Shown: positions 43,668-53,541, numbered from the stretch's first letter. The stretch: DNA of 64,000 nucleotides from Streptomyces sp. H27-H1 (GCF_026627445.1 NZ_JAPNLJ010000040.1:1-64000); one strand, 5' to 3'. Notes: generated by a model from the letters alone, not told the origin. Program-made: numbers and translations.

Positions 43668-45155
43668 TCATGCCGGACGGCCGCCGTCGGCGCTGGACCC
43701 GCCCGCAGCTTCTGCCGCGGCGTGTGGCGCATCGGCCGCGGCCGCTTCGGCCCTGCGCAGGTGCTCCGCCGCCTTGGCCTCGTAGATCTTGGCCATCCGC
43801 AGGTGGTAGTCCGGCTTGTCCTGCTCGTAGATGTCGGGGATGCCGTCGAGGTCCTCGTCGCGCTCCTCGTCCTCGGTGAGCGCCTTGTACCTGCGGTTGC
43901 GCATCTTCAGGAGGATGCACGCCAGGATCGCGGCGATGAGCGAGCCGATCAGCACGGCGGCCTTGACCTCGTCGGTGAGGACGGGGTCGTCGGTGAAGGC
44001 GAGTTCGCCGATCAGGAGCGAGACGGTGAAGCCGATGCCGGCGAGCGAGGCGACGGCGAACACGTCCGGCCAGGCCAGACCGTCGTTGAGCTCCGCCTTG
44101 GTGAAGCGGGCGGCGAGCCAGGTTCCGCCGAAGATGCCCAGCGTCTTGCCGATGACGAGGCCGAGCACCACGCCGAGGGTCTCGGGCCGGGTGAAGACCT
44201 GGCCGATGGCCTCGTCGGAGAGGGAGACGCCGGCCGAGAACAGGGCGAAGAGCGGGACGGCGAGGCCGGCCGACAGGGGCCGGACGAGGTGTTCGATGTG
44301 CTCGCCGGGAGAGTGCTGCTCGCCCTCCTCTCGGTGGCAGCGCAGCATCAGGCCCATGGACACACCGGCGATGGTGGCGTGCACGCCGCTGTTGTACATC
44401 AGGCCCCAGATCGCCAGGGCGAGCGGGACGTAGATGTACCAGCCGCGCACCTTCGCACGCAGCAGGAACCAGAAGAGGGCCAGGCCCACGGCCGCGCCGC
44501 CGAGCGCCAGGAAGTCGATCTCGCTGGTGAAGAACACCGCGATGATCATGATGGCGAACAGGTCGTCGACGACGGCGAGGGTCAGCAGGAACGCGCGCAG
44601 GGCCGACGGCAGCGACGTGCCGATGACGGCGAGGACGGCGAGCGCGAAGGCGATGTCGGTGGCGGTCGGGACCGCCCAGCCGTCCGTCGAGCCGTTGCCG
44701 AGCACATTGGTCAGTACGTAGACCAGCGCGGGCACGGCCATGCCGCAGATCGCGGCGATCACCGGGAGCGCGGCCGCCTTGGCGTCGCGCAGGTCGCCCG
44801 CGACGAGCTCGCGCTTGAGCTCGATGCCGGCGACGAAGAAGAAGACGGCGAGCAGGCCGTCGGCCGCCCAGTGCTGGAGCGAGAGGTCCAGGCCGAGGGA
44901 GGCGGGGCCGATGTGGAAGGAGCGGACGTTCTCGTAGCTCGCCGAGATGGCGGGCACGTTAGCCCAGACGAGTGCGGCGATCGCGGCCACGAGGAGGAGG
45001 ACGCCGCCGACCGTCTCGGCGCGCAGGGCGTCGGCCACGAAGCGGCGCTCGGGCAGCGAAAGGCGGCCGAGGAGCTTGCGGCTCTGGTTGTCGGTGGGGT
45101 GGGGCGCGACCACGGGTGGTACCTCCGGGGTGGGTTGGACGGCATGGCGAAGCAT
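43668..45155 (-). CDS. nhaA: Na+/H+ antiporter NhaA
   Basis: A 495-residue antiporter with about 12 helices. Signature regions: FFFVAGIELKRELVAGDLRD, ATDIAFALAVLAVIG and LAVVDDLFAIMIIAVFF, with the Asp pair that binds Na+ and protons. The C-terminal 85 residues form a charged Ala/Glu-rich cytoplasmic tail absent from E. coli NhaA. It exchanges Na+ for H+ at alkaline pH. Downstream, 53 bases separate it from the holin-X gene on the same strand. Confidence 0.95.
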   Translation of the reverse strand: MLRHAVQPTPEVPPVVAPHPTDNQSRKLLGRLSLPERRFVADALRAETVGGVLLLVAAIAALVWANVPAISASYENVRSFHIGPASLGLDLSLQHWAADGLLAVFFFVAGIELKRELVAGDLRDAKAAALPVIAAICGMAVPALVYVLTNVLGNGSTDGWAVPTATDIAFALAVLAVIGTSLPSALRAFLLTLAVVDDLFAIMIIAVFFTSEIDFLALGGAAVGLALFWFLLRAKVRGWYIYVPLALAIWGLMYNSGVHATIAGVSMGLMLRCHREEGEQHSPGEHIEHLVRPLSAGLAVPLFALFSAGVSLSDEAIGQVFTRPETLGVVLGLVIGKTLGIFGGTWLAARFTKAELNDGLAWPDVFAVASLAGIGFTVSLLIGELAFTDDPVLTDEVKAAVLIGSLIAAILACILLKMRNRRYKALTEDEERDEDLDGIPDIYEQDKPDYHLRMAKIYEAKAAEHLRRAEAAAADAPHAAAEAAGGSSADGGRPA

Positions 45156-45263
45156 GTTGCCGACCAGACTTCCCGGCGCACCCTGTGGAGTAGTTCTTTA
45201 ACCGTCTAATACGTTACAGGGTGCACGCGTAGGCGTATCCGGTGATCTTCACTTTATGTGCGA

Positions 45264-45298
45264 AAGGGGCATCCGGCGCGACGCGCCGAATGCCCCTT
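45264..45298 (-). terminator. Terminator downstream of acs
   Basis: AAGGGGCAT (45264-45272) pairs with ATGCCCCTT (45290-45298), with an inner CGGCGCG/CGCGCCG stem. It lies 40 bases past the acs stop on the minus strand. Confidence 0.85.
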
Positions 45299-45337
45299 CC
45301 CACCGTGTCGCACAGGTGGGTGGTGCCGGGTGGGACC

Positions 45338-47293
45338 TCAGTCCTCGCTGCCGGCCGCCGGCAGCTTGCTCTGGATCAGGTCCATGACCGAGGAGTCCGC
45401 GAGCGTGGTGACGTCACCGACCGCGCGGTTCTCGGCCACGTCGCGCAGCAGGCGGCGCATGATCTTGCCCGAGCGGGTCTTCGGCAGCTCCTGCACCGGC
45501 AGGATCCGCTTCGGCTTGGCGATCGGCCCGAGCGTGGCACCCACGTGGTTGCGCAGCTCACCTACCAGCGTGTCCGTCTCGGTGGCGCTGCCGCGCAGGA
45601 TGACGAAGGCCACGATGGCCTGGCCGGTGGTCTCGTCGTTCGCGCCGACGACCGCCGCCTCGGCGACCGAGGGGTGCGAGACGAGCGCCGACTCCACCTC
45701 GGTGGTCGAGATGTTGTGGCCGGACACCAGCATCACGTCGTCCACCCGGCCGAGCAGCCAGATGTCGCCGTCATCGTCCTTCTTGGCGCCGTCGCCCGCG
45801 AAGTACTTGCCCGGGAAGCGGGACCAGTAGGTGTCGATGAACCGCTGGTCGTCGCCCCAGATGGTGCGCAGCATCGACGGCCACGGCTCGGTGAGGACCA
45901 GGTAGCCGCCCCCGCCGTTCGGGACCTCGTTCGCCTCGTCGTCCACGACGGTGGCGGCGATGCCGGGCAGCGCGCGCTGCGCCGAACCGGGCTTGGTCTG
46001 GGTGACTCCGGGCAGCGGGGAGATCATCATCGCGCCGGTCTCGGTCTGCCACCAGGTGTCCACGATCGGGCAGCGGTCACCGCCGATGTGCTTGCGGTAC
46101 CAGATCCAGGCCTCGGGGTTGATCGGCTCGCCGACCGAGCCCAGTACGCGCAGGCTCGACAGGTCGAACTTCGCGGGGATGTCGTCTCCCCACTTCATGA
46201 ACGTCCGGATCGCCGTGGGCGCGGTGTAGAGGATGGTGACGCCGTACTTCTGCACGACCTCCCAGAACCGGCCCTGGTGCGGGGTGTCCGGCGTGCCCTC
46301 GTACATCACCTGGGTGGCGCCGTTGGCGAGCGGCCCGTAGACGATGTACGAGTGCCCGGTCACCCAGCCGATGTCGGCGGTGCACCAGTAGACGTCGCTC
46401 TCCGGCTTCAGGTCGAACACCGCGTGGTGGGTGTACGCGGTCTGCGTGAGGTAGCCGCCAGAAGTGTGCAGGATGCCCTTGGGCTTACCCGTCGTCCCCG
46501 AGGTGTAGAGGATGAAGAGCGGGTGCTCGGCGTCGAAGGCGCGGGGCGCGTGCTCGGCGCTCTGGCGGTCGACGATCTCGTGCCACCAGACGTCGCGGCC
46601 CTCGGTGAAGGCGGTGTCCTGGCCGGTGCGGCGCACCACGAGGACGTGTTCGACCTGCGGGCACTTGGCGACGGCCTCGTCGATGGCGGGCTTCAGCGCC
46701 GAAGGCTTGCCGCGGCGGTAGCCGCCGTCCGCGGTGATGACCAGCTTGGCGTCGGCGTCCTGGATGCGGGAGGCGACGGCGTCGGCGGAGAAACCGCCGA
46801 AGACCACGGAGTGCGCGGCGCCGACGCGGGCGCACGCGAGCATCGCGACGACCGCCTCGGGAATCATCGGCAGGTAGACGGCGATCCGGTCGCCGGCCTG
46901 TACGCCCAGCTCGGTCAGGGCGTTCGCGGCCTTGGAGACCTCGTCCTTGAGCTCGGCGTAGGTGATCGAGCGGCTGTCGCCGGGCTCGCCCTCGAAATGG
47001 ATGGCCACACGGTCGCCGTTGCCGGCCTCGACGTGGCGGTCCACGCAGTTGTACGCGACGTTCAGCTTGCCGTCCGCGAACCACTTCGCGAAGGGCGGGT
47101 TGGTCCAGTCGAGCGTCTGCGTGGGCTCGGTGTCCCAGCTCAGCCGCCGCGCCTGCTCGGCCCAGAAGCCCAGCCGGTCCGCGTCGGCCTGTGCGTACGC
47201 GGCCTCTGTCACGTTGGCGGCGGCGGCCAGATCGGCAGGCGGTACGAACCGCCGCTCCTCCTTGAGCAGATTGGCCAGGCTCTCGTTGCTCAC
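45338..47293 (-). CDS. acs: Acetyl-CoA synthetase
   Basis: A 651-residue AMP-forming acetate-CoA ligase: FILYTSGTTGKPKGILHTSGG (P-loop), WCTADIGWVTGHSY, VDTWWQTETG, and the C-terminal PKTRSGKIMRR whose lysine is the acetylation-controlled catalytic residue. Start GTG 47293 follows AAGGGAT and gives MSNESLANLLKEERRF. It activates acetate for the TCA and glyoxylate cycles and polyketide precursors. Monocistronic, flanked by hairpins. Confidence 0.97.
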   Translation of the reverse strand: MSNESLANLLKEERRFVPPADLAAAANVTEAAYAQADADRLGFWAEQARRLSWDTEPTQTLDWTNPPFAKWFADGKLNVAYNCVDRHVEAGNGDRVAIHFEGEPGDSRSITYAELKDEVSKAANALTELGVQAGDRIAVYLPMIPEAVVAMLACARVGAAHSVVFGGFSADAVASRIQDADAKLVITADGGYRRGKPSALKPAIDEAVAKCPQVEHVLVVRRTGQDTAFTEGRDVWWHEIVDRQSAEHAPRAFDAEHPLFILYTSGTTGKPKGILHTSGGYLTQTAYTHHAVFDLKPESDVYWCTADIGWVTGHSYIVYGPLANGATQVMYEGTPDTPHQGRFWEVVQKYGVTILYTAPTAIRTFMKWGDDIPAKFDLSSLRVLGSVGEPINPEAWIWYRKHIGGDRCPIVDTWWQTETGAMMISPLPGVTQTKPGSAQRALPGIAATVVDDEANEVPNGGGGYLVLTEPWPSMLRTIWGDDQRFIDTYWSRFPGKYFAGDGAKKDDDGDIWLLGRVDDVMLVSGHNISTTEVESALVSHPSVAEAAVVGANDETTGQAIVAFVILRGSATETDTLVGELRNHVGATLGPIAKPKRILPVQELPKTRSGKIMRRLLRDVAENRAVGDVTTLADSSVMDLIQSKLPAAGSED

Positions 47294-47413
47294 GACATAT
47301 CCCTTTCCCAGGGTGTCCGTTGTGTCCCCGGCATAGCTCATCAGTCAATGGCCCAGGTGACAAGGGGTAGCCGGGAATTGGTGTAGACCTATTACTCGCC
47401 TGGGCCCACGCGC

Positions 47414-47455
47414 GAGTGGCCCCCGCCCGCCGAAGGGGGCGGGAAGGGGCCACTC
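47414..47455 (-). terminator. Hairpin downstream of the SulP-carbonic anhydrase gene
   Basis: GAGTGGCCCC (47414-47423) pairs with GGGGCCACTC (47446-47455), and CGCCC with GGGCG inside. It is 125 bases beyond the SulP-CA stop and upstream of acs. Confidence 0.7.
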
Positions 47456-47579
47456 AGTGGCACGGATACGGGAGGCTATCGGTTCAAAGCTCCCGCTCGA
47501 ACGGGAATCGCTGGTGGGAGCCCCAGCGGGGAGATCCGGCGGGCGGATCCGACGGCGGCTCCTGACCGGGGGCGGGCGG

Positions 47580-50003
47580 TCAGCCGCGCAGCGCACCCGC
47601 TCCGACGGTGTCGAAGACCCGGCAGTCGAAGAAGTCCTCCCCCTCCGACAGCAGGTACGCCTGGGCCTCGCCGACGTGGAAGTACATCCCGTGCAGCTCC
47701 AGCGTGCCCTCGGCGAGCCGCCGGGCCACCGATTCATGGGCCCGCAGGTGCTCCAGCTGCTGCACGACATTGGTCAGGCACAGCTGCTCCACGGCGTCCG
47801 CCGGCAGCCTCCCGGAGATCCGCGCCCAGGCGTGGTGGCGGCTGGCCATCCGCTCCAGGCTCGGCAGTCCGTGCCGAAGCCACCGCCGCAACGGGGTCAT
47901 GGGCACCCCGGGCGCGGAATTGAGCAGCGCCTGCATGGCCCCGCACCCCGAGTGCCCGCACACGGTGATGCTGTCCACCTGCAGGACGTCCACGGCGTAC
48001 TCGATGGCCGCCGCGACGGAATCGTCCGTGGACTCGGCCCCCGGGAGCGGGACGAGATTGCCGACGTTGCGGACCGTGAACAGGTCTCCCGGTCCACTGG
48101 CCGTGATCATGCTGGTCACCAGTCGGGAGTCCGCACAGGTCAGGAAGAGCTGCGAGGGCCGCTGCCCCTCCCGGGCCAGCCGGGCCAGCTCCTCACGGAC
48201 GTGCGGGGCGGTGTCCCGCTGGAATGCGCTGATTCCGTTGGCCAGTTGACCGGCGCCGCGCCTGCGGGGGCCGGCCGGTACGGCGGGGACGGGGGGCGCG
48301 GCCGCGGCCACGGCCACCGTCTGGGGTGTACGGGCAACCGTGCCGCGGTGGTCGCAGTGGTTCTGCCACGGGGTCCAGGGCCGGCAGCACTGGTGGTCCC
48401 CGCGCTGCTCGGCCCGCTCACCCCGCTCGGCCCGCTGGGCCCGCTGGGCCTGCTCGGCTTCGGCGATCCTGGCCCCTGACCGGCCGGTGACCTCCAGCGA
48501 GCCGCCGTGGGCCAGATGGGAGTCCTGCCAGTCCTGGAGGGTCTCGTAGGCGGCGTGGTCCATGAACGAGCCGTCCAGTTCGACGACGGCGTGCGCGGTG
48601 TGCGGGATCTGGTTCAGCACCCGGCTCAGCCGCGGGACCGCGAGGAAGGTCAACTGCCCTCGGGCCCACACCCGGTGGACCCCGCTGTCGAGTTGTTCGA
48701 CGGTGATCCGGGTCCGGGCGAGGCGGTGCAGGGCCAGGGCGACGGCCATCGCGATGCCGATGGCGACGCCCTCCAGGACCCCGCCGAGCACCACGGCCAC
48801 GATGGTCGTCGCGTAGACCAGGAACTCGCGGTGCCGGGTGACGGTGCGCAGGTGCGTGGCGTTCACCATCTGCACGCCCACCGCCATCACCAGGGCGGCG
48901 AGCGCGGCGAGCGGGATCAGGTCGAGGGCGGGTACCAGCAGCCCGGCGGCGATCAGCACCCACAGCCCGTGCAGCATGACCGACCGGCGGCTGACGGCCC
49001 CGGCCTTGACGTTCGCCATGCTGCGGACGGCGCCTCCCGCGACGGGCAGTCCGCCCAGTGCCCCGGAGACGATGTTCGCCGCGCCCTGTCCGCGCAGTTC
49101 GCGGTTGAGGTCGGACCGTGCGGGGCGACCCTCCGGGGCCCGCTGGGTGGCGATGAGCTTGTCGGTCGCCACTGCCGAGAGCAGTGATTCCACGCTGCCG
49201 ACCAGGGTGATGGTCAGCACGGCGGCGAGGATGCCGAGGACCGGGCCCTCGGGCAGCCCGGCCAGCGCGTGGCTGCGCCAGGACGGCAGGTCCACGCGGG
49301 GCAGGGTGAGCCCGGCGAAGGCGGCGCAGGCCGTGGCGACGGCGACGGCGGCCAGCGCGGCGGGGATCTTGCGCAGGTACCGCCCGGTGCGGCCCGGCAG
49401 CCGTGGCCAGCAGAACAGGACGGCCAGGGTGAGCACGCTGACACCGAGCGCGGCGGGATGCAGATCGGCCAACTGGTTGGGCAGGCCGCGGACATTGGCC
49501 AGGGCGGAGCTCTGCGGGGTGCCGCCGAGCACGATGTGCAGCTGCGCCAGCGCGATCGTGACTCCGACGCCGGCGAGCATCCCGTGGACGATGGCCGGGC
49601 TGACCATCAGCGCGGACCGGGCGGTCCGCAGCGCGGCCAGGCCCAGCTGGCACAGCCCGGCGAGCACCGTGATGGCGCAGGTGGTGCGCCATCCGTAGTG
49701 CTGGATCAACTCGGCGGTGACGACGGTGAGTCCGGTCGCCGGGCCGCTCACCTGGAGGGGCGTTCCGCCGAGCCGTCCGGCCACGATCCCGCCGACGGCC
49801 GCGGCGACGAGACCCGCCTGGAGCGGTGCGCCGGTGGCCAGGGCGATGCCGAGGGAGAGCGGCAGGGCGATCAGGAAGACGGCGACGGAGGCGGAGAGAT
49901 CGGCGTGCAGACCGGACGGGCGCCCGGTCGGCAAGCAGGCCGACGGGCCGGCCGGCAGGCCTTTGGAGGGGGGAGGGGGAGTGGGTGCGGGGCTGGCGGT
50001 CAT
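47580..50003 (-). CDS. SulP transporter fused to beta-carbonic anhydrase
   Basis: An 807-residue fusion. Residues about 30-430 are a SulP membrane domain (FLIALPLSLGIALATGAPLQ, VSGPATGLTVVTAELIQ, ANIVSGALGGLPVAGGAVRS). A STAS domain follows (about 440-510; VVELDGSFMDHAAYETL), then a low-complexity linker with QRAQRAERGERAEQRG, then a beta-carbonic anhydrase (about 600-807) with zinc ligands in LTCADSRL and GHSGCGAMQ. The fusion couples bicarbonate transport to CO2/HCO3- exchange. GGAGACGGG precedes ATG 50003. It is divergent from the deacetylase-like gene. Confidence 0.93.
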   Translation of the reverse strand: MTASPAPTPPPPSKGLPAGPSACLPTGRPSGLHADLSASVAVFLIALPLSLGIALATGAPLQAGLVAAAVGGIVAGRLGGTPLQVSGPATGLTVVTAELIQHYGWRTTCAITVLAGLCQLGLAALRTARSALMVSPAIVHGMLAGVGVTIALAQLHIVLGGTPQSSALANVRGLPNQLADLHPAALGVSVLTLAVLFCWPRLPGRTGRYLRKIPAALAAVAVATACAAFAGLTLPRVDLPSWRSHALAGLPEGPVLGILAAVLTITLVGSVESLLSAVATDKLIATQRAPEGRPARSDLNRELRGQGAANIVSGALGGLPVAGGAVRSMANVKAGAVSRRSVMLHGLWVLIAAGLLVPALDLIPLAALAALVMAVGVQMVNATHLRTVTRHREFLVYATTIVAVVLGGVLEGVAIGIAMAVALALHRLARTRITVEQLDSGVHRVWARGQLTFLAVPRLSRVLNQIPHTAHAVVELDGSFMDHAAYETLQDWQDSHLAHGGSLEVTGRSGARIAEAEQAQRAQRAERGERAEQRGDHQCCRPWTPWQNHCDHRGTVARTPQTVAVAAAAPPVPAVPAGPRRRGAGQLANGISAFQRDTAPHVREELARLAREGQRPSQLFLTCADSRLVTSMITASGPGDLFTVRNVGNLVPLPGAESTDDSVAAAIEYAVDVLQVDSITVCGHSGCGAMQALLNSAPGVPMTPLRRWLRHGLPSLERMASRHHAWARISGRLPADAVEQLCLTNVVQQLEHLRAHESVARRLAEGTLELHGMYFHVGEAQAYLLSEGEDFFDCRVFDTVGAGALRG

Positions 50004-50239
50004 CAGGTCCCGTCTCCTCGGGGGAGGGGTGAAGCGGCGGGATTCTCAACACTCGGTAAATGAAAGGTAATGGAGAGTAAAGGCCAGTGGGGGGCAATGC
50101 GGGCAAACGGCCTAGGAATTAACGCTCACGAGTGATTAGGCATTTAGTCCGGCTTGTCACACCTTCCTTAAAACGGACCGCGTGGGACGTTGCGGCACGG
50201 AAGTCCTGCGAGGGAACTGCGAGGGAAGAGGTGCGGCGG

Positions 50240-51580
50240 ATGACTGCCACCAAGAAGAAGGCCGCCGGCGGCACGAAGAGGATCGCCGGCGGTCTGGTCG
50301 CCACGGCGCTGGTCCTGGGAGTGGCCGGGTGCAGCACCTCGGAGCCCACCAGTCGCCCGGCCCCCGGAGGCCAGGCGGCCAAGAAGGGCGCGGCCGTCCC
50401 ACAGGCCCCGGCGCCGGGCAGCGTCAACCGGCCCATCGGTGACGGCTCGACCGCGTACACGGGCCTGCAGCCGAACGTGAAGAAGTCGGAGAAGCTGAAG
50501 CCCGGCGAAAAGCCGCCGCAGTTCGTCGTGTATTCGTGGGACGGAGCGGGAGAGGACAGCCAGAAGCTCTTCTCGCATTTCCGTGAGGTCGGCAAGAAGT
50601 ACAACGCGCGCATGACGTACTTCCTCAGCGGCGTGTACATGCTCCCGGAGGAGAAGCGTTCCCTCTACACCGCGCCCCAGCACTCCTCGGGCCGGTCCGA
50701 CATCGGCTTCGGTGACCCCCAGGGCATCAAGGACACCGCCACCCAGGTGCGCGAGGCCTGGCTGGAGGGCAACGAGGTCGGCACCCACTTCAACGGCCAC
50801 TTCTGCGGACCCGAGGGCGGTGTCGGGACCTGGTCCGTGGAGGAGTGGAAGAGCGAGATCAACCAGGCGAAGTCGTTCGTCAAGAACTGGAAGACGAACT
50901 CGCCGGCCCTCAAGGGCATGGAGGCGCTCCCGTTCGACTACGACAAGGAGATGATCGGGGCCCGCACCCCCTGCCTCGAAGGCCAGAAGAACTTCATGCT
51001 GGCGGCCAAGGAGATGGGCGGCTTCCGCTACGACTCCAGCGGCATCAGCAAGCAGATCTGGCCGAAGAAGACGGACGGCCTCTGGGACATCCCGCTGCAG
51101 CTGGTCCCCATGCCGGGCCGCGCCTTCGAAACGCTCAGCATGGACTACAACTACCTGGTCAACCAGTCCGGTACGACCACGCAGGGCGATCCCTCCCAGC
51201 ACGAGTACTGGGGCGAGCAGATGCGCGACGGCCTGGTCAAGGCCTTCGAGCGGACCTACCAGGGCAACCGGGCGCCGCTGATCATCGGCAACCACTTCGA
51301 GTCCTGGAACGGCGGCACCTACATGCGTGCCGTCGAGGACTCCATCAAGACCATGTGCACGCAGAAGGAAGTCCGCTGCGTGCCCTTCCGTGAGCTGGTG
51401 GACTGGCTGGACGCCCAGGACCCGAAGGCCCTGGAGTGGATGCGCACCCTCGGCGTCGGCGAGACGCCGAAGGAGGGCTGGAACAAATTCCTGACGGCGG
51501 GGCCGCCGGCCAAGCCGGCCGCCCCCGCCGGGGTCAAGCCGGCTGCGGAGCCGGCTGAAGCGAGTCAGAACGAGGAGTGA
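50240..51580 (+). CDS. Secreted lipoprotein, polysaccharide deacetylase-like
   Basis: A 446-residue lipoprotein: Lys-rich N-terminus, hydrophobic core and lipobox GVAGC (Cys near residue 30). The body resembles a NodB-fold protein: FVVYSWDGAGED at the start of the fold (motif 1 with Asp), GNEVGTHFNGHFC (the H-x3-H type motif 2 is THFNGHF) and LIIGNHFESWNGG near the end. It may deacetylate surface glycans, but the sequence diverges from standard deacetylases. The start ATG 50240 has GAAGAGG upstream. Its 3' end overlaps the convergent ATPase gene by 47 bases. Confidence 0.78.
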   Translation: MTATKKKAAGGTKRIAGGLVATALVLGVAGCSTSEPTSRPAPGGQAAKKGAAVPQAPAPGSVNRPIGDGSTAYTGLQPNVKKSEKLKPGEKPPQFVVYSWDGAGEDSQKLFSHFREVGKKYNARMTYFLSGVYMLPEEKRSLYTAPQHSSGRSDIGFGDPQGIKDTATQVREAWLEGNEVGTHFNGHFCGPEGGVGTWSVEEWKSEINQAKSFVKNWKTNSPALKGMEALPFDYDKEMIGARTPCLEGQKNFMLAAKEMGGFRYDSSGISKQIWPKKTDGLWDIPLQLVPMPGRAFETLSMDYNYLVNQSGTTTQGDPSQHEYWGEQMRDGLVKAFERTYQGNRAPLIIGNHFESWNGGTYMRAVEDSIKTMCTQKEVRCVPFRELVDWLDAQDPKALEWMRTLGVGETPKEGWNKFLTAGPPAKPAAPAGVKPAAEPAEASQNEE

Positions 51581-52544
51581 GCAGCTCCCGTAGGACGAAA
51601 CCGGGATCGACCTGCTCCGCCAGGTCGATCCCGGTCTTCGTGTTGCCCCAGCTCTCCGCGTTGCGCAGGTGGAAGTGGACCATCTGCTCCGTGTACCGCT
51701 CCCAGTCGCGGAGCGCGTAGGAGTCGTCGGCCGCGTCCTGCAGTGCCTGCAGGGCCAGCCGGTTGGTGGCCTCCAGCAGCTCGAAGGCGGCCGGGCGGCC
51801 CTTCTCCATCGCCCGCACCCAGTCCGAGTGCCCGACCGTCACCAGCAGGTCGTCGCCGGCCTCGTCCTGGAGGAACTCGATGTCCTCCGGTCCCTGCACC
51901 TTGTTGCCCACGACCTTCAACGTGATCCCGAAGTCCCGCGCGTACTCCTTGTACTGGCGGTAGACGGAGATGCCCTTGCGAGTCGGCTCGGCGACCAGGA
52001 AGGTCACGTCGAAGCGGGTGAACATGCCGGAGGCGAAGGAGTCCGAACCGGCCGTCATGTCGACGACGACGTACTCGTCCGGGCCGTCGGCGAGGTGGTT
52101 GAGGCAGAGCTCCACCGCGCCGACCTTCGAGTGGTAGCAGGCCACGCCCAGGTCGGACTCGGTGAACGGCCCCGTCGCCATCAGCCGCACGGACTCGCCG
52201 TCGAGCGTCAGGGTGCGCGCGCAGGCGTCGTAGACGGGGTTGTCCTCGTCGACGCGCAGCAGTCGGGAGCCGGTGCCGGGCGGAGTGGTCTTGATCATCG
52301 TGTCGGCGGAGGCGATGCGCGGGTTGGAGCCCCGCAGGTACTCCTTGATGAGGGGCAGGTGCGCGCCCAGCGCGGGCAGCGAGGCCGCCTCGTCCTCGCT
52401 GAGTCCGAGCGCGGCGCCCAGGTGCTGGTTGATGTCGGCGTCCACCGCGACGACACGGGCTTCATTGGCGGCGAGGTGGCGGATGAAAAGGGAGGACAGC
52501 GTGGTCTTGCCGCTGCCGCCCTTCCCCACGAAAGCGATCTTCAT
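51534..52544 (-). CDS. CooC/ParA-like ATPase (MinD superfamily)
   Basis: A 336-residue ATPase: MKIAFVGKGGSGKTTLSSLF deviant Walker A at the start, VVAVDADINQHLGAALGL, and VVVDMTAGSDSFASGM (Walker B/switch II). The pattern is closest to CooC, which supplies nickel to CO dehydrogenase, but no such enzyme is here. ATG 52544 gives a start typical of the family; GTG 52550 is two codons upstream. It lies divergently, 79 bases from the Fic-like gene. The C-terminus overlaps the lipoprotein gene. Confidence 0.88.
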   Translation of the reverse strand: MKIAFVGKGGSGKTTLSSLFIRHLAANEARVVAVDADINQHLGAALGLSEDEAASLPALGAHLPLIKEYLRGSNPRIASADTMIKTTPPGTGSRLLRVDEDNPVYDACARTLTLDGESVRLMATGPFTESDLGVACYHSKVGAVELCLNHLADGPDEYVVVDMTAGSDSFASGMFTRFDVTFLVAEPTRKGISVYRQYKEYARDFGITLKVVGNKVQGPEDIEFLQDEAGDDLLVTVGHSDWVRAMEKGRPAAFELLEATNRLALQALQDAADDSYALRDWERYTEQMVHFHLRNAESWGNTKTGIDLAEQVDPGFVLRELLTPRSDSLQPAPQPA

Positions 52545-52623
52545 GTTCACAAAGCGTAGTGGGTCGGTGGCTGTGTGTTGTGTGCCTGAGTGAAGAAGAC
52601 CACTCCAAGGAGGGGTCGGTGCT

Positions 52624-53541
52624 ATGGGGAAGCAGTGCGTAGGCTCCCTACTTATGAGTAGCGCTTCTGCTTCCGCCGCCGGTTCCGCCTCTTCCTCCGC
52701 TGCCGCCGCTTCGGCCTCCTCCGGGGCCGCCGCCGACCCGCTCGCACCGCTGGCCGGTCTGCCGGGTGTCGCCGAGTCCGTGGATTCCGTGCGCAAGGCC
52801 GTGGACCGGGTCTACGGCCACCGCGTCATGCGGCGCCGCGCCGGGGAGATCACCTCGGAGGCGGCACTGCGCGCCGCGCGCGGGAGTGCGGCGCTGTCCG
52901 GCGCCGACTGGGCGCTGGAGGAGGTCCGCCGCCGGACCGACTTCGGCTCGGAACCGCAGGCGCGCACGGTGGGCGCCGCCCTGCGGCTGACGGCGGAGGC
53001 CGGCCAGCTGCTGAGCATCTGGCGCCAGTCGCCGCTACGGGTCCTGGCGCGGCTCCACCTGGTGGCCTCGGGCTCCACGGCCGACGGCGATGTGGTCGGC
53101 CGGCCCCGCCTGGCCGGTGAGCCGGTGGACGAGCCGTTGATCGACCTGCCGCTGCCCGACGCCCAGGAGGTGGCGGGCCGGCTGGACGGGCTCTCCCGCC
53201 TGATCATCGCGGGCGGCTCCGCTCCGGCGCTGATCACGGCGGCGGTGGTGCACGGCGAGCTGCTCGCGCTGCGTCCGTTCGGTTCGTACAACGGCCTGGT
53301 CGCGCGGACTGCGGAGCGGATCGTGCTGATCAACAGCGGCCTGGACCCGAAGGCGATCTGCCCGGCGGAGGCCGGCCATGCGGAACAGGGCCGGGAGGCC
53401 TATGTGGAGGCCTTCGGGGGCTACGTCTCCGGGACCGCGGAGGGGATGTCCGCCTGGATCGCGCACTGCGGCCGCGCGGTCGAGCTCGGCGTTCGCGAGT
53501 CGACGGCGGTCTGCGAGGCGCTCCAGCGCGGCGCGGCCTGA
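52624..53541 (+). CDS. Degenerate Fic/DOC-like protein
   Basis: A 305-residue protein. Start ATG 52624 has a very strong AAGGAGGGG nine bases upstream; ATG 52654 is possible but lacks one. A Ser/Ala-rich stretch (12-37) precedes a helical domain. Residues 217-228 (RPFGSYNGLVAR) align with the Fic motif HPFxDGNGRxxR: Phe219, Asn223, Gly224 and Arg228 are kept, while the catalytic His, the acidic residue and the Arg of GNGR are lost. It is sometimes labelled oxidoreductase by transfer of annotation. A binding role rather than AMPylation seems more likely. Confidence 0.72.
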   Translation: MGKQCVGSLLMSSASASAAGSASSSAAAASASSGAAADPLAPLAGLPGVAESVDSVRKAVDRVYGHRVMRRRAGEITSEAALRAARGSAALSGADWALEEVRRRTDFGSEPQARTVGAALRLTAEAGQLLSIWRQSPLRVLARLHLVASGSTADGDVVGRPRLAGEPVDEPLIDLPLPDAQEVAGRLDGLSRLIIAGGSAPALITAAVVHGELLALRPFGSYNGLVARTAERIVLINSGLDPKAICPAEAGHAEQGREAYVEAFGGYVSGTAEGMSAWIAHCGRAVELGVRESTAVCEALQRGAA

